From NCBI RefSeq assembly GCF_040712315.1, contig NC_134014.1:37623634-37687633 (forward strand): DNA of 64,000 nucleotides, read 5' to 3'. This DNA is from Castanea sativa (Eukaryota > Streptophyta > Magnoliopsida > Fagales > Fagaceae). A program made the translations under genes and the position numbers. The notes beneath the pieces are model-generated. The model had not been told where the DNA came from and made no database searches. It saw only the letters and a list, made by a program, of their open reading frames with translations. Shown piece after piece: positions 1 to 12,713 of the stretch; position 1 is the stretch's first letter; the number at the start of each line of letters is the position of its first letter.

Positions 1-614
1 TTTAAGCATCTCTCCGATCCACCACCAATTGCTTGTTGAAACCGTTTGCTTTAGCAATTGAAAGCAAATGTCTATGGTCTCTCTTCAGTGGAAATGTCCC
101 ACCACTTTGACCATAGAGTCATTAATAAAAAGTATATTAAGCAACTCCCTTCTCTAGCATAAAAAAACAATGATGTCTTTGCCATATAAAATTTCAAGAC
201 GTAGCTTAGAATTAACGTGATGTCCAGATATCTCACACCATACCCCTACCTTAGCTATGACATAGCATAGAAAATTGATGAGATGAAATGAACTAAACCA
301 AAATTATTAGACGACTTGGCTCAATTGCTGGAGTCCTTTTCAAATGACATCACAAATCTGAAACAGGGGAAGAGATTACAAGGACTTAGAACTCACTGAA
401 TGATTAAAAATTAAAATCCAAAACCAAAAAATTATTGCATCTTCTGTTTTTCCAACAAAAGCAGCCTATTATTTCTTTTCCATCATAATATTTGGAAGAC
501 TTGTTCAAAAAACAGAACTAGAAGATAAACAAAATTCCAGATATAAGATGATTTTTATCAACTGAATACATATCCTAGTCTGGTCAGCAACTCTTGTTCA
601 AAAGGCAGCAAAAT
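1..614. other. 3' flank of CAD copy 1, no gene seen
   Basis: AT-rich sequence downstream of the stop codon of the minus-strand gene. It should hold its 3' UTR and polyadenylation region. No conserved ORF, RNA gene or clear transposon end was recognised. Confidence 0.6.
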
Positions 615-2173
615 TCAAGCGTTCGACTTCAATGTATTTGCGATGTCAATGACGAATCGATATCTGACATCTGCTTTCTGGAGGCGTTCCATGGCAGTGT
701 TCACATAATCAATTGGAATAACCTCAATGTCAGCCTTTATGTTGTGTTTGGCTGCAAAATCAATCATTTCTTGTGTTTCCTTCATGCCTCCAATGCAACT
801 ACCACCCAGTAACTTCCTTGCTGTCATTCCATAATATTTATTAATACACAATTCATCAGTGGAAATGCATAGGAAGCAATCAGGCTTGTCAACACAAGGG
901 TACATAAAAATAATACACACAGAGTCTTATATAGTTATATAATTAGTTAATTACTAAGTCAAATTAACATAACAAGCAAGTTCTTATCCCTTTTCAAATC
1001 AAATGTAACAATTGTTAGATATAATATGCTTTACCCATGATTAATGGAAAAACTGGTAACTCAAGCGGTTTCTCTGGCGCACCAACCATAACGAGCTTTC
1101 CTTGTGTTTTCAATAAACCAATTAGAGGTAAGAGAGGGTGCTGAGCAGAGACTGTATCAATAATACCATCCATTGTGCCCTGGGCTGCCTATATATATAG
1201 TATATCAAATTAGAAACATAATTACATATTGTACACATATGGTAACTCACATTGATAATGCAACATGTTAACAAGTCAGTACCTGCATCTGATCTTGTTC
1301 TTTACTAACTAAAAATGAGTCAGCACCAAGATGTTCCATAGCTTCTTTCTTCTTACCAGGTGAAGTACTGATCACTGTCACCTTAACCCCCATAGCTTTG
1401 GCAAACTTCACAGCAACATGGCCTAGACCACCAAGGCCAACCACACCCACATGCATACCAGGTTTGTCAAGTCCATAAAATCTCAAGGGACTGTACACTG
1501 TGATCCCAGCACAAAGGAGAGGGGCACTAGAATCTAGAGGAAGGTTTTCTGGAATACGGACCACAAAGTGCTCATCCGAAACCATGGTGTCGGAGTATCC
1601 TCCATAGGTGGTGGTTCCATCATAATACTTAGCACCATAGGTGAGAATCGCTTTGGGGCAGTAGTTTTCAAGGTGGTTGGTGCAGCTATCGCAAGAAAGA
1701 CATGCTCCAACCATGCAGCCAACGCCAACCTTGTCTCCAACTTTGAACTTTTGTACTTTACTGCCCACCTCTGTCACTACACCCACAATCTCATGCCTGC
1801 ATTATCCAGTTCAGTTCACATGATTTCAATATGGGATACTAAAAAGACTAGAAAGTAAAATCCATTCGCTAGTTTAATGATAATTTATTAACATGTAATG
1901 GACAAATAGCATGTAAATTTTGGCAAAGTGTTGAATTGAATTATTTACAAAGTAAACCCTCAAACTTTGATTTGTTTTTGTCTGTCCCTAGAGTTTTAAT
2001 TTTTCAATTTTTAGTCTTTTAACTTACGCATTCGTTTTCAATGAATAGACTATAGTCCTCCTCCCATCTCTCTATCCAAATGTTTTGTTAAACTCCATTT
2101 ATTTTCAAAGAGAATGTCTCATATACACAAAAATTTTGACACTTAAATTAAATTAGAGTAAAATAACTATTTC

Positions 2174-2236
<63 letters not shown>

Positions 2237-2603
2237 CTCTAAGAAACGTTACACCACCCAATAACTTAATATTGAATATATATTTTGAAAATTCAACCAT
2301 TGAATTACATGTTCTATATGTTCTTAACATGCAAACCAATTTTCATTTAAATTAGATGTAATTTGTCATTCGATCCATAAACTCATCTTTTATGCATTAT
2401 TTTAAACTATAAAAATTTAAATTTAAATTTAAACAATTGATTAATGATATGGTTATTAATCTTTGATCACCTTGAAATTTTACAAGTTTGAAGAATATAT
2501 GAAAATAATGTCATCTAACGGTGGATTTGTCAAAATTCACATACAATTAAAAAATATTGAGTGGTGTAACATTACTTAGAGTTACATCAGGTGTAGTTTG
2601 AAC

Positions 2604-2655
<52 letters not shown>

Positions 2656-4420
2656 TGGTGCCCTAGAGAATTTATATGATTTGTTGAACAATATCTTTTA
2701 GGTTACTCAATCCATGGATATAGACAAAAAGGAGCACATCCTTTTCCAAAATAAACAAAAAGTACCACTATATTATAATACTATGGAATTTTGAATATTA
2801 CAATATATAAAATATTATTCCAATTTAAGTGAAATATTTAAGACAACACAATTCTTTATGAAAAGACAAAGATATAGTGATAGAAGTAGGAAACATTAAT
2901 TAACATACCCAGGGATAAGTGGGTAGGTGGTCGTGCCCCATTCGTTCAAGATCATGTGAAGGTCCGAGTGGCATATTCCACAGTAAAGAACTTTGAACTT
3001 TACATCCTTCTCTCCTGTTGCCCTGCAAACATACCAGTAACCATTTAGTTTAGCAGAAGCCATCAATTCAGAAAAAAAGGGGGGAAACGATGGATCATTG
3101 TCAATACTAATTGACCATTCACCACGTACACCATGATTAATTGATCAAATAAATGTATTCTTATTTGGCTAAATGGCCTTTGTAATGCCAAGAGCCCGTG
3201 CCTTCATTTTTCCTTTTTCTAATTATCGAATTATATAAAAAAGAAAAATCAAAAGTTTTATAACATATTTGACACTATTTTGTATTTACAAGAGAGTCAT
3301 CTGAAGTAAGATCCTCCTTCCTCAATTATCTAATTATTAAAAAAAAAAAAATCTCATTAATATCACAATGCAACTGCCTAATAAAAATGAAATGAAAATA
3401 ATAAGAAAAAAATGCAAGCCGCTTCACTATCGTCTTTCATCCAAAAAATGAAAAAATGCAAGCCTTTTCAAAGTGCATAACAAAATGATCCAATTACATT
3501 TTAAATAAAAATATTTAGTATAATTGAATGATCCAATTTCATTTTTATTGGCCTTTCACCCCATAGTATAAGAGGAAATCAAAATTATTAGAGCACTTGT
3601 ATAATAGAAAAAGTGTCACATTTTAGCCGATTGGGCTCAAAATTCATCCACATATATCGGTCTATGCAAAGTTGTGTAAAAATACATAGTTGTTACAATA
3701 ACCATGTAAATTTACACTGATACAATTCATTTTGCATCAAATTTTTTTATTCTTTCTTTATGTATCTAGAGGATGAAGGAAGAGAGTGAATGATAGTTGT
3801 TGTGTGTGAAGAAAGGGAAATAATTAAAAAAAAATAAAGAAAAATTGATATTTTAATGAAATATAGTGTAAAAGAGATAATCTGATATGTCAGTCTATGC
3901 AAAATTATGTAAAAATACATGGTTGCTACAATAATTGCGTAAATTTACAATGACATTATTCATTTTGTATTTAATTTTTTATTATTTCTTTATGTATCCA
4001 AATAATGAAGGAAGGGAGTGAATAATTATTGTTGCGTGTGAAGAAAGAAAAACAATTAAAAAAAGAAAAAGAAAAAGTGATAATTTAATGAAATATAGTG
4101 TAAAATAGAAAATTTGATGTAGGATGTTTTGAAAAGTGAGTATGTAAAATAGAAAAGTAGGTTCTTATACTAAAATTCGACATAAAATTTTACATGAGCT
4201 GATGCAAATGCTCTTATAAGCATAACAAAATGATCTAATTTCTTAGGATAATCAAGATTTTAGATTAAAACAAAAAAAGAAAGTCAAACAAGACTGGAGG
4301 AAGAGGGAGAGAGAGGGAGGACCTTCTTGAGAAATTGAAGGGAGAGAGGGCCCCAGAGGTATCTCTGGCTGCCCAGCCTAAGGCTTTGTTGGGGTGCTCA
4401 ACCTCGGGTGATTTCGCCAT
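615..4420 (-). CDS. CAD/mannitol-dehydrogenase-like alcohol dehydrogenase, copy 1 (5 exons, 361 aa)
   Basis: Exons on the minus strand are 4420-4323, 3022-2909, 1796-1283, 1188-1035 and 820-615 (98, 114, 514, 154, 206 nt). All introns are GT-AG, no internal stop is seen, and the predicted length is 361 aa, usual for the family. The product is a zinc-dependent medium-chain alcohol dehydrogenase of the ELI3/mannitol dehydrogenase branch of plant CADs, expected to interconvert aldehydes and alcohols with NADP(H) in the cytosol. Visible residues: catalytic zinc ligands C47 (in CGICHSDLH), H72-E73 and C166 (in [12 protein letters not shown]); structural-zinc cysteines C103, C106, C109 and C117; nucleotide-binding GLGGLG at 191-196, followed by VISTS with the serine typical of NADP preference. 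The start codon matches the paralogs ([13 protein letters not shown]). The exon 5 acceptor gives Met-Ala-Arg-Lys where the others read Met-Gly-Arg-Lys. The true substrate (cinnamyl aldehydes, mannitol or monoterpenoid aldehydes) cannot be told from sequence. Confidence 0.93.
2177..2234. repeat. (TA)n microsatellite
   Basis: About 58 bp of uninterrupted AT dinucleotides in intron 2 of CAD copy 1. It abuts the left end of a palindromic MITE. Confidence 0.95.
2235..2583. mobile_element. Palindromic MITE in intron 2 of CAD copy 1
   Basis: The left end AACTCTAAGAAACGTTACAC and the right end (reverse complement AACTCTAAGTAATGTTACAC) form terminal inverted repeats of about 20 bp, and the arms continue to pair inward. 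No coding capacity. Family not assigned. It lies between a (TA)n tract and a (CT)n(TA)n tract (2604-2654), which may mark the target. Confidence 0.7.
2604..2654. repeat. (CT)n(TA)n compound microsatellite
   Basis: A CT run followed directly by a TA run, inside intron 2 of CAD copy 1. Confidence 0.95.
3640..4140. repeat. ~233-bp tandem repeat, two units, in intron 1 of copy 1
   Basis: The phrase beginning TCTATGCAAAGTTGTGTAAA near 3661 recurs near 3894, each followed by similar text (TACATGGTTG, TTTATGTATC, ATGAAGGA, AGAGTGAATGA). The related intron of the orphan exon 1 at 43.9-44.56 kb holds about three units with a 227-bp spacing, so unit number changed after the block duplication. Confidence 0.75.
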
Positions 4421-4538
4421 TGAATTTTCTCTAGAAAGCAGCAATGAAGAAACAATTGTAATGTTTTAGTAATGCAATGCCTATAGGCCAGTAAATGACT
4501 AATAAATAAAGTGTGTGTGATTATAGGTAGAAATGTAT

Positions 4539-4547
4539 CTATATATG
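4539..4547 (-). promoter_or_regulatory. TATA-like box of CAD copy 1
   Basis: CATATATAG read on the minus strand, about 120 bp upstream of the copy 1 ATG. The orphan unit has CTTTATATAGATA at the equivalent place near 44.94 kb. Inferred from position and sequence only. Confidence 0.45.
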
Positions 4548-5071
4548 GGAATACATTTATAAAATTCAAACTTTCTTGCTGACTTTTCCACTCTTTCTGA
4601 ACCAGTAGTTTGTTAAGGTTTCTTAGTTCTTACATGCTACACTTTCGGTCTTCTCATTCCACTTTCTTCTTTTAGACATTCCAAAATTTTCTTGGTTCAC
4701 CTCCGCATATGGAAAAGGTCAAGGTCCATATGTTTCTTGTTGTGGTGCCAAAAAGTGCCTTTTTTTTGTTTTGTTTTTTTTCCTTTCCTATTTGAGTTTT
4801 TTGCTGTTTATGGATCAATTTATTATGGTCGATTCACCTTTTTTTTTTTGCTTACCCAAAAAAGGTCCGGCTTATGTTACCATAAACTCACCGAAATACT
4901 TGTGTTTGGCTTTCCCAAGTTAGCGGTTTTTTTTAAAAATTATTATTTTAATGTGAGTTCCAGTTATCGCAATTGGTAAAATCTATAAAAAAAATTATTA
5001 TTTTAATAATCAAACACTAATTTAAATTTAAAAACATTTGTTTCATGATAAATCTCTTACCATTAGAATAA

Positions 5072-5515
5072 GGGTCTGCTTGGTTGGAGGAGTGGAAAAG
5101 TGGGAGTATATAAAAGATTTAGTTTTCCCTCATGTGTGTTTGGTTGGAGGGGTGGAACAGTGGAAAGGTAAAAACTTTTTTGTTTGGTTGGAGAGAAAAA
5201 GGGGTGGATGGAAAATGTAGTTTATATAAATTGACTATTATGTCTTTGTTATATAATATATAAGAAATAGTGGGAAAGTGAGAGGAGTAGGTAAGTGCAA
5301 TAAAGTGAGGGTAGTTGTGTAAATTACATCATTCAACATTTTTTCCTCCCCATTTTCCTCCCAAATTAGGAGGATAAAAAAATGTGGGCCTGGAGGGATT
5401 ATTTTCCTCCCCATTTTCTGTCTCTCTTGTTTTCTTTCTTGAACCAAATGGTGAAAAATGCTATTTTCCACCCTATTTTCTACCCTCCATGTTTTCACCC
5501 CAACCAAACATACAC
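5072..5515. mobile_element. Tourist-like (PIF/Harbinger) MITE upstream of copy 1
   Basis: Ends GGGTCTGCTTGGTTGG and, in reverse complement, GTGTATGTTTGGTTGG, flanked by 3-bp TAA duplications (5069-5071, 5516-5518), the hallmark of Tourist/PIF-Harbinger elements. The paralogous flank of the orphan exon near 45.58 kb lacks the insertion, which gives an empty site. No coding capacity. Confidence 0.85.
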
Positions 5516-5679
5516 TAAAAGACTTTTTTTTAAAAAAAAATTTATAAAAGACATTAATAATTGAACTAATTGGCTATGATCTTGTTTTGGTTTTGAAGAA
5601 ATCAACTGAGTTATAGCACTATAGCTCATAGCCCTACCCTTTTGAATAGGTACTACAGCAAGCTCGAGATTGACTTATG

Positions 5680-5800
5680 GGTTTCATGGCAGACTCCTTT
5701 GGTTGATATGTTTAAGATCAACTTTGATGGAGCCATTTTAAGGAAGAAGATTGAGTTGGTATTGGGGTTATTGTTTGGGAATACCTGAAAATTTTTACGT
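5680..5800 (+). pseudogene. Relic of LINE-type RNase H domain
   Basis: The plus strand reads DMFKINFDGAILRKK, matching the start of the RNase H domain of plant non-LTR retrotransposons (FKINFDGA, containing the first catalytic Asp). The frame decays within about 40 codons and the relic is cut by the Helitron at 5834. The same relic occurs at 46017-46150 in the duplicated block. Dead fragment. Confidence 0.6.
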
Positions 5801-5837
5801 TAAGAGTTGTGTGGCATCATTAGTTAATATGAACTAG

Positions 5838-6659
5838 TCGCAGATTCGCGCGTTGTGCGTGATAATTTTTTAAATAAAATACTATTTTAGTCCCTAGACT
5901 TTGTAAATAGTTTTTTTTTTCCTTTTAAATAGTTTTATCATATTTTTCATAATCTTGTCTATTACCATTATCATATATTTATTGGTTGATGATTTGCATA
6001 ACATAGACATTAAATAAGAGATAGAACTATTCATTAAATTTTTTTAAGTCATGGTGTAGGAAGATTATGATTATATATATATATATATATATATACATAT
6101 TATTTTCCTAGTTAGAGTTTGATTATTTTTAAATTTAAATTTCGTATTATTATATTTAATTGTTGATTATTGATTTAATTAAGAGAATGTAATGGTTGAT
6201 TTTATTGCACTTTAAAGTTTTCAATGTCCTCTGTATAGCCATTTTTGTTTTATTTCTTACTCTTCTGGACCACATTTTTTATTTTCTAAATAATGGTTAT
6301 TAATTGACGTTTGATTTTTTTTTTCTTCCTTCATTTATTCTTTATTACTTTATATGTTCTTGCCTAGTTGTACATTTTATGGCTATCAATAAGAAATAGA
6401 TATCATAGGTGGCTTAAGTAGTTATAGATGTAGTTACGTTAGTGGTATGTCAAAAGTTTTTTTTTCTTCTTCTGAATTTCAAGGAAATATGAAGCCATTT
6501 CTCTAGTTTGGTCTCAATCAATTAAGATATCTATAAATATTAACGGAGGAAATAATGAGCCTTAAATTTTTTTAATGTATTAAGTGGTTAGGTTAGTGGT
6601 ATGTCAAAGGTTTTATAAATTTTTTTAAAAAATAATTCCAAAGAAATGTAAAAGATCCT
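5838..6659. other. Helitron interior, no gene
   Basis: AT-rich Helitron body between its 3' terminus and the gypsy insertion. It contains a (TA)n tract near 6075-6094 and a locally repeated phrase GTTAGTGGTATGTCAAA near 6441 and 6594. No coding signal. Confidence 0.6.
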
Positions 6660-7333
6660 TGTACGGCACGTTACCTCTCTATAAGCCTAATACTCACAAA
6701 GCCTATCACAACGATGCTACGAGCACAGGGCCCAAAACTAGCTGGACCTCAAATCCTAAAGTACCAAGCGCGAATCCATGCTCTATCGGGCCATGAACAT
6801 GTTCCGGGAAACCCTCATTCCCCCACTAAAAGCCGGGAAGCACTATGAAGCCAGTTACAACATGAACCGTGAAGATGAATGTCCTACTTGATCGGGAAAT
6901 GTAATTTCCGGAGGAGATGGTTCCTAGTGCGCTCGGTGAAGCCTAGGGAGTATCGTTGCCGAGCAGTCCATCTAGCGGTAGAACCAGTTCCAATGCCACT
7001 CTCGCCACCTTTCATTCCCAACTAATCACCCACTTAAGGGTGATTGCATTAGACCCCTTCTCCCACTCACTATGAAAACAATCACGACCTCTCCACTAGC
7101 CTTGGGCTATAAATAAGAGATGAGAATTTAAGAGTGGGGGTTGGCAATTTTAGAGAAAGAATATTGAGGAAAGAGGGTGATCATTCTGGAGAAAATAGAG
7201 AGAATAATTTTGAGAACATAGGGAACAAGGGTATTTGGGTTGCTAAACATAGGACCACTCGTTGTAGGAAATCCAAAAGTCCACAAAGTAAATAAATTGT
7301 GAGCCCAAATAGAGTTTAAGCCCAATAACCATA
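6660..7333 (+). repeat. 5' LTR of the gypsy element
   Basis: Begins TGTACGGCACGTTACC and aligns throughout with 16920-17591. A TATA-like CTATAAATAAG near 7108 is the likely U3 promoter; the 3' LTR has CTTTAAATAAG there. The right edge is set just before the primer-binding site and is uncertain by a few bases. Confidence 0.88.
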
Positions 7334-7335
7334 AT

Positions 7336-7353
7336 TGGCGTCGTCTGTGGGGA
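7336..7353 (+). other. Primer-binding site
   Basis: TGGCGTCGTCTGTGGGGA starts 2 bp after the 5' LTR, the place and style of the tRNA primer-binding site of Tat-like elements. The second LTR element has the near-identical TGGCGTCGTTTGTGGGA at 21509. Confidence 0.75.
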
Positions 7354-7395
7354 TCTCCTATGTATCTGTGGTTCTATTGAGGCGCGCACAAAATA

Positions 7396-8770
7396 ATGTC
7401 TAGAAGTAGTCTAGGAAGTTATGTTGAAAGTGGCTCTGGAGGGTCATCGCGGGGGTCCATATGGCGAGAAAGGAGGCAGAAAAGGCAAGAGGATAGGCGG
7501 CATGAGGAAGCGGAGGAGTCTGGGCTCGGAGAGGGATCGTTTCAAACTCTCCGGACAATATCTGACGCTTCAGGTCGCAACTGCCTCGACAGAAGGGACC
7601 AGGAGCTTGAACGGAGGGATTAGGAACTCGAACGCTTGCGTAGGGCGGTGAGGGATTTGGAGTTGCAAGCAAGGGACAGACGTAGGAGAAGGGACCGTGA
7701 CGAACGAAGAGAAAGGTCGGCAAGTGTAGGGAACCACAGTGCGGCAGGGTCCTATCAATCTGGGTCTCATCGGCACCGTGATCGTTTGCGGGAGTATACA
7801 AACCGCGATTCAACTTCCCCAAATGAGGGACGACCTTGAAATGTGGCCATGGACACAATGAGCCGGGCATTATGCCAAGCTCCCCGATCGCCATTCTCGA
7901 GAGATATTGAAAGCGCACCGATGCCGAGCAGATTCACACGGCCGCTGTCAATTCCTACACTAGAAGGACAGACCCGGTAGAACATGTAAGCCACTACATT
8001 CAAATGATGTCTTTACATGCTCATAATGACGTACTGATGTGTAAGGTCTTCCCTTCGAGCCTTGGCCTCACCACTTTGAGGTGGTTCAATGGATTAAGGA
8101 AAGGCTCGATCCACAGTTTTTCAGAGTTAATCCAGGAATTTGGTGTACGATTTATGACTTGCAGCTGAGTTCCGCAACTCGTGGACGCGTTACTATCGAT
8201 GAAAATGGGGGCTGGGGAGACCCTTCACAACTACGCTAACCGATACTGGGAGTTGTATAACGAGATCGGCGGGGGCAATGAAAAGATTGCGGTGAGCACT
8301 TTTCGAATGGGGTTGCCTGATGAATCCAGACTGAGGGAATCATTGACGAGAAGGCCTCCCGAGGATATGAGGCAATTGATGAGGCGTATCGAGGAGTATG
8401 ACAATCGGTTACAAAACAAGGGGAAGGCCCCGGTCATAAATTATCCTAGGAATATCGGTTTCCAACCCAGACCCTGGAAGGATTTGAGGATTCAAGAGTC
8501 AGGGCCGGGAATGGGAGAAGTGAATGTAGCTTATAAGGAACCAGTACACAGGATTGTCGATCGAATAAAAAACGAGCCGTACTTTAAGTGGCCGAACAAG
8601 ATGGCGGGTGACCCATTAAAAAGAAATCAGAATCTGTAATGTACGTACCACAAAGATAAAGGGCACACCACCGATCAATGCCGGGTATTGAAAGACTATC
8701 TCAAACAGTTGGTGCAGGCGGGGCATCTGAAAGAGTTTGTGGAAGTTACAAGGAATCAAGAGGCTGGGCA
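7396..8770 (+). pseudogene. gag of the gypsy element, broken
   Basis: The ATG at 7396 opens a charged Arg/Glu-rich N-terminal part; the first stop is TAG at 7621-7623, with the same frame continuing to 7839. The capsid-type region (HVSHYIQMMSLHAHND, then LTTLRWFNGL) is readable at about 7980-8110, followed by MGAGETLHNYANRYWELYNE. A zinc-knuckle-like CTYHKDKGHTTDQC follows at about 8640. Stops near 8168 and 8637 and frame changes break it. Gag would form the virus-like particle and bind RNA; this copy cannot make it. Confidence 0.8.
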
Positions 8771-8849
8771 GGTGGATCGGTTGCACGGGAATTCTCTTCC
8801 ACCCCTGTTGGGAGTAATAGAAGTCATCCATGTAGTTCCAAAAAGCGTT

Positions 8850-11800
8850 TCAGCGTCTAGGACAAAGGGGATAATGGCCGTGGTACTAGCGAGAAGTTGT
8901 GCAGGCGAGCATTCACCTAGGAAGAAGTTAAGGTACGTTAAACAACCCATTGCTTTTGATGATGATGATGATATGGAGGGCACCATTCAACCGCACGACG
9001 ATGCTTTGGTAGTTACGGTCCGTATAAAAGGTTTCGCAGTAAAAAGGATAATGATAGATCAGGGGAGCGGTGCAGATGTAATGTACCCTGACTTGTACAG
9101 GGGGCTCGGACTGAAGAAAGAAGACTTATCCAAGTATGATACACCATTAATGGGGTTTGACGGCCATATGGTAATTTCGGAAGGGCAGATTTCACTCCCC
9201 GTTAGTATGGAGGGTAAAGAGGTAATTGTAACGTTCATTGTGGTCACTTCTTTCTCACCGTACACTGCAATCCTTAGAAGACCATGGATTCATGACATGG
9301 GGGCCGTACCTTTCACCTTGCATGTAAAGGTTAACTTCCGCACCGAGGATGGAATCACAATGGTAAAGGGCAATCAACAGGTAGCCAGACAATGCTTAGT
9401 GGCTGCAGCCAGCCGAGAAACCGGGCAAAGGAAGCCCATCGAGAAAACCCCCTTATAGCAATTACAGCAACCCCAAGAGAAAGTAGGGGCCAGCTGAGCT
9501 GAGGACCTGGTGAGAGTGAAGATTCTGCCGGATTGTGGAAAGAATTTTTTGATAAGGGCGAACTTGAAGGATGAAGGGAAGGTGGAGTTGTTGCCTTTTT
9601 CTTGTACAAAACGTGGACGTATTCGCTTGGAGTCCGTACGAGGTGCCCGGGGTTGACCCCGAATTTATAGTTCACAAGCTTAATATGGATCCCTTCTACC
9701 CTCCTAAGAAACAGAGGCTAAGGAGATTGGCTAAAGAGCATGTCGAAGCCATCAAACAAGAGGTTAGGAAGTTAAAGGAAGCAGGGGCCATAAAAGAAAT
9801 GTTATTTCCAGAATGGCTCGCAAACATTATGGTAGTAAGGAAGAAGAACGGTAAGTGGAGGGTCTGTGTTGACTTTACTGATTTAAACCGAGCATGCCTA
9901 AAGGATCCGTTCCTGATGCCAAAGATTGATCAATTGGTAGAAGCAATGTACAGGCACCCGAGGATGAGCTTTTTGGATGCTTTCTAGGGTTGTCACCAGA
10001 TTGCCCTAGTTGCCGAGGATCAGGAAAAGACTGCATTCATAACGCCTGATGCTAATTATCATTACATCGTCATGCCGTTTAGATTGAAAAATGCAGGAGC
10101 CATTTATCAACGAATGATGACGAGGATGTTTAGGGATAAGATTGGGTGTACAGTTGAGATATACATTGATGACATGGTGATAAAAAGAAAGAAGGAAGGG
10201 CAACATATTGACGGCCTTAAAGAAGTGTTTGAAATACTCTGGCGACACTAGTTGCGTCTCAATGTTGATAAGTGCGCTTTTAGGGTAGGGGCTGGCAAGT
10301 TCCTGGGCTATTTAATCACCAAACGGGGAATCAAAGTTAACCCCGATCAAATTGAAGCCATGAAACGACTAAAATCGTCGAGCATTCTGAAAGAGGTTCA
10401 AAAATTGACCGGTATGTTGGCTGCTCTTAACTGATTTATTTCTAAGTTCGCAGATCGGTGCTGTCCATTTTATTAGCTTTTGAAGAAGTGGAAGGGGTTC
10501 CAGTGAGACGAAGAATGTGATAAAGCCTTCCAAGACCTAAAGGATTATCTCGGACAGGTGCCAACGTTGACTGCCCCGGAGTCAGAGAAGATTTGTATAT
10601 GTACCTCTCGGTATCCGAGCATGCAGCCAGGGCAGTGCTATTGAAGGATAATGGTGTACAACTACCAATTTACTACATAAGTAAGATATTTGTTGATGCC
10701 GAGACTAGGTATTTGCCATTGGAGAAATTGGTGTTGGCACTCGTGCACTCCATTCGAAAATTGTCCCATTACTGTCAGGCTCACGCCGTCCATGTTCTGA
10801 CTGAGTATCCTCTGTAATCATTGTTGAGGAGATCTGACTTTACAGAAAGGATAGCTAAATGGGGGACTCGACTGGGTTCTTTTGACATTAGATACAGGTC
10901 AAGGAACTCGGTGAAGGGCCAAGTACTTGCAGACTTTATTGCTAAGTCTTCACCGAAGAGTACGGAGATAGTTTGCCCAGTGGGGGTCAAGCCATGGAAG
11001 GTATTTGTGAACGGCACATCTAATGCAGCAGGAGTGGGGGCTAGAATTGTGGCCATCACCCCACAAGGAATAAAGCTGGAACACTCATTCAAATTAGGCT
11101 TTAGAGCCTCTAATAATGAGGCCAAGTACAAGGCTCTGTTGGCCGGACTGAGAGTTGTCTCGGATTTGGGAGCTAAGGAGGTGAAGGTTTACTCAGATTC
11201 CCGCCTAGTAGTTAATCAAGTACAGGGGAGCTTCGAGGCCAAAGATCCCCGGATGATTGAATATTTGCGGTTGGTAAAACGGACCATGGGCAACTTTTCA
11301 AGTGTCAGGGTGGAATAGGTGGCCAGGGGGCAGAATCGACACGCCGACTCCTAAGCGACGTTAGCATCATCGATAATCGACGAGGTGCCCCGATTGATTA
11401 GAGTGGAGTTAGTGGCTGAACTGAGTATTAATGCGAAGGCACCGGTTGCACAGGTCACCATAATCGGGAAGTGCTGGATGGACCCTATCATCTATTTTCT
11501 CGCGGAAGACTGAGCTCCAGAAGATGAAAAAGAGGTAGCCAGAGTACATCAGACCACTGCTCGGTATTGGTTATTTGCAGATCGAAAATTATATTGAAGG
11601 TCATTTGAAGGACCGTACCTACAGTGTCTGTGCCCTAGCCAAACTGGAGAGCTCCTAGCTGAGCTGCATGAAGGTGTGTGCGGTAGTCACGTGCGTGGAT
11701 GGTCATTGGCTCACCGAGTGATGACTCAAGGGTTTTGGTGGCCGCAGATGCGAAAAGATGCCATCGAGTATGCGCGGAGGTGCAAGCAATGTCAAATACA

Positions 11801-12713
11801 CGCCTCGATGATCCACCAGCCTGCCTGGAACTTAAACCCAATAAGTAGCCCGTGGCCATTCGCCCAGTGGGGGCTAGACATAGTCGAACCGTTTCCCCGG
11901 GTGACAGGCAATCGAAGATTTGTGTTGGTGGCGGTAGACTACTTCACGAAGTGGGTAGAGGCGGAGGCATAGGCAAACATCTGAGACGTATATGTCAAGA
12001 AGTTTGTATGGAGAAACATTATAACGCGGTTCGGAGTGCCAGAATCCCTTGTGTCAGATAATGGACTGCAGTTCGACAGCAAAGCCTTTCGCGAATTTTG
12101 TAACAGTCTCGGTATCAGGAACCGGTATTCTACCCCGGCATACCCACAAAGTAACAGCCAAGCTGAAGCCACTAATAAGGCCATCGTTGACGGATTGAAG
12201 AAAATGTTGGAGGGCGCTAAAGGTAAATGGGCCGAGGAGCTGCCAAGCATCCTATGGGCATACTGGACAACCCCGAGGTGATCCACAGGAGAGATGCCAT
12301 TTTCTTTAATTTTCGGAGCAAAGGCTGTCATTCCAGCTGAGGTAAACCTGTACAGCGCTCAAGTCGCAAGATTTGCTCTAGCTGAGAATGAAAAGTTGAT
12401 GTTTGGACAGCTAAATTTGTTGGAGGAGCACCGTGAAGCGGCGACCATTTGGCTAGCAGAGTATCAGCAAAAGCTCGCCCGAAGATACAACAGAAGCGTG
12501 AGGAGAAGGGAGTTTGCCACGGAAGATCTAGTGCTTCGTAAGGTTGTTGGGAATACACGAGACATTAATGCAGGTAAACTAGCCCCGTCCTGGGAAGGGT
12601 CCTATAGAGTGACCACCATTGCAGGTGCAGGGGTGTACTACTTAGAAGATTTGGAGGAGAAACTACTTCCTCGACCATGGAATGTTCACAACTTAAAGAA
12701 GTTTTATTACTGA
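8850..12713 (+). pseudogene. pol of the gypsy element (protease, RT, RNase H, second RNase H, integrase), broken
   Basis: In order: a retropepsin-like segment with MIDQGSGADVMY near 9050; RT at about 9600-10430 with KKNGKWRVCVDFTDLN, a stop right after LDAF at 9985-9987, and the catalytic YIDDM retained near 10165; the Ty3 RNase H region (about 10480-10810) with stops; the second, archaeal-type RNase H at 10980-11318 with VFVNGTSNAAG and YSDSRLVVNQ; integrase at 11640-12280 with a zinc-finger region ending CKQC, then GLDIVEPFP, LVSDNGLQF and QAEATNK (the D,D,E residues are still visible); and a C-terminal stretch ending PWNVHNLKKFYY at 12713. The second RNase H has N where the first catalytic D is usual. 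Multiple stops make it inactive. Confidence 0.88.

Noticed and set aside
1568..1858. Plus-strand ORFs opposite CAD exon 3, repeated in the copies at 30878, 47833 and 59237
   Set aside because: Shadow frames of conserved exon 3; the conservation is due to the sense strand.
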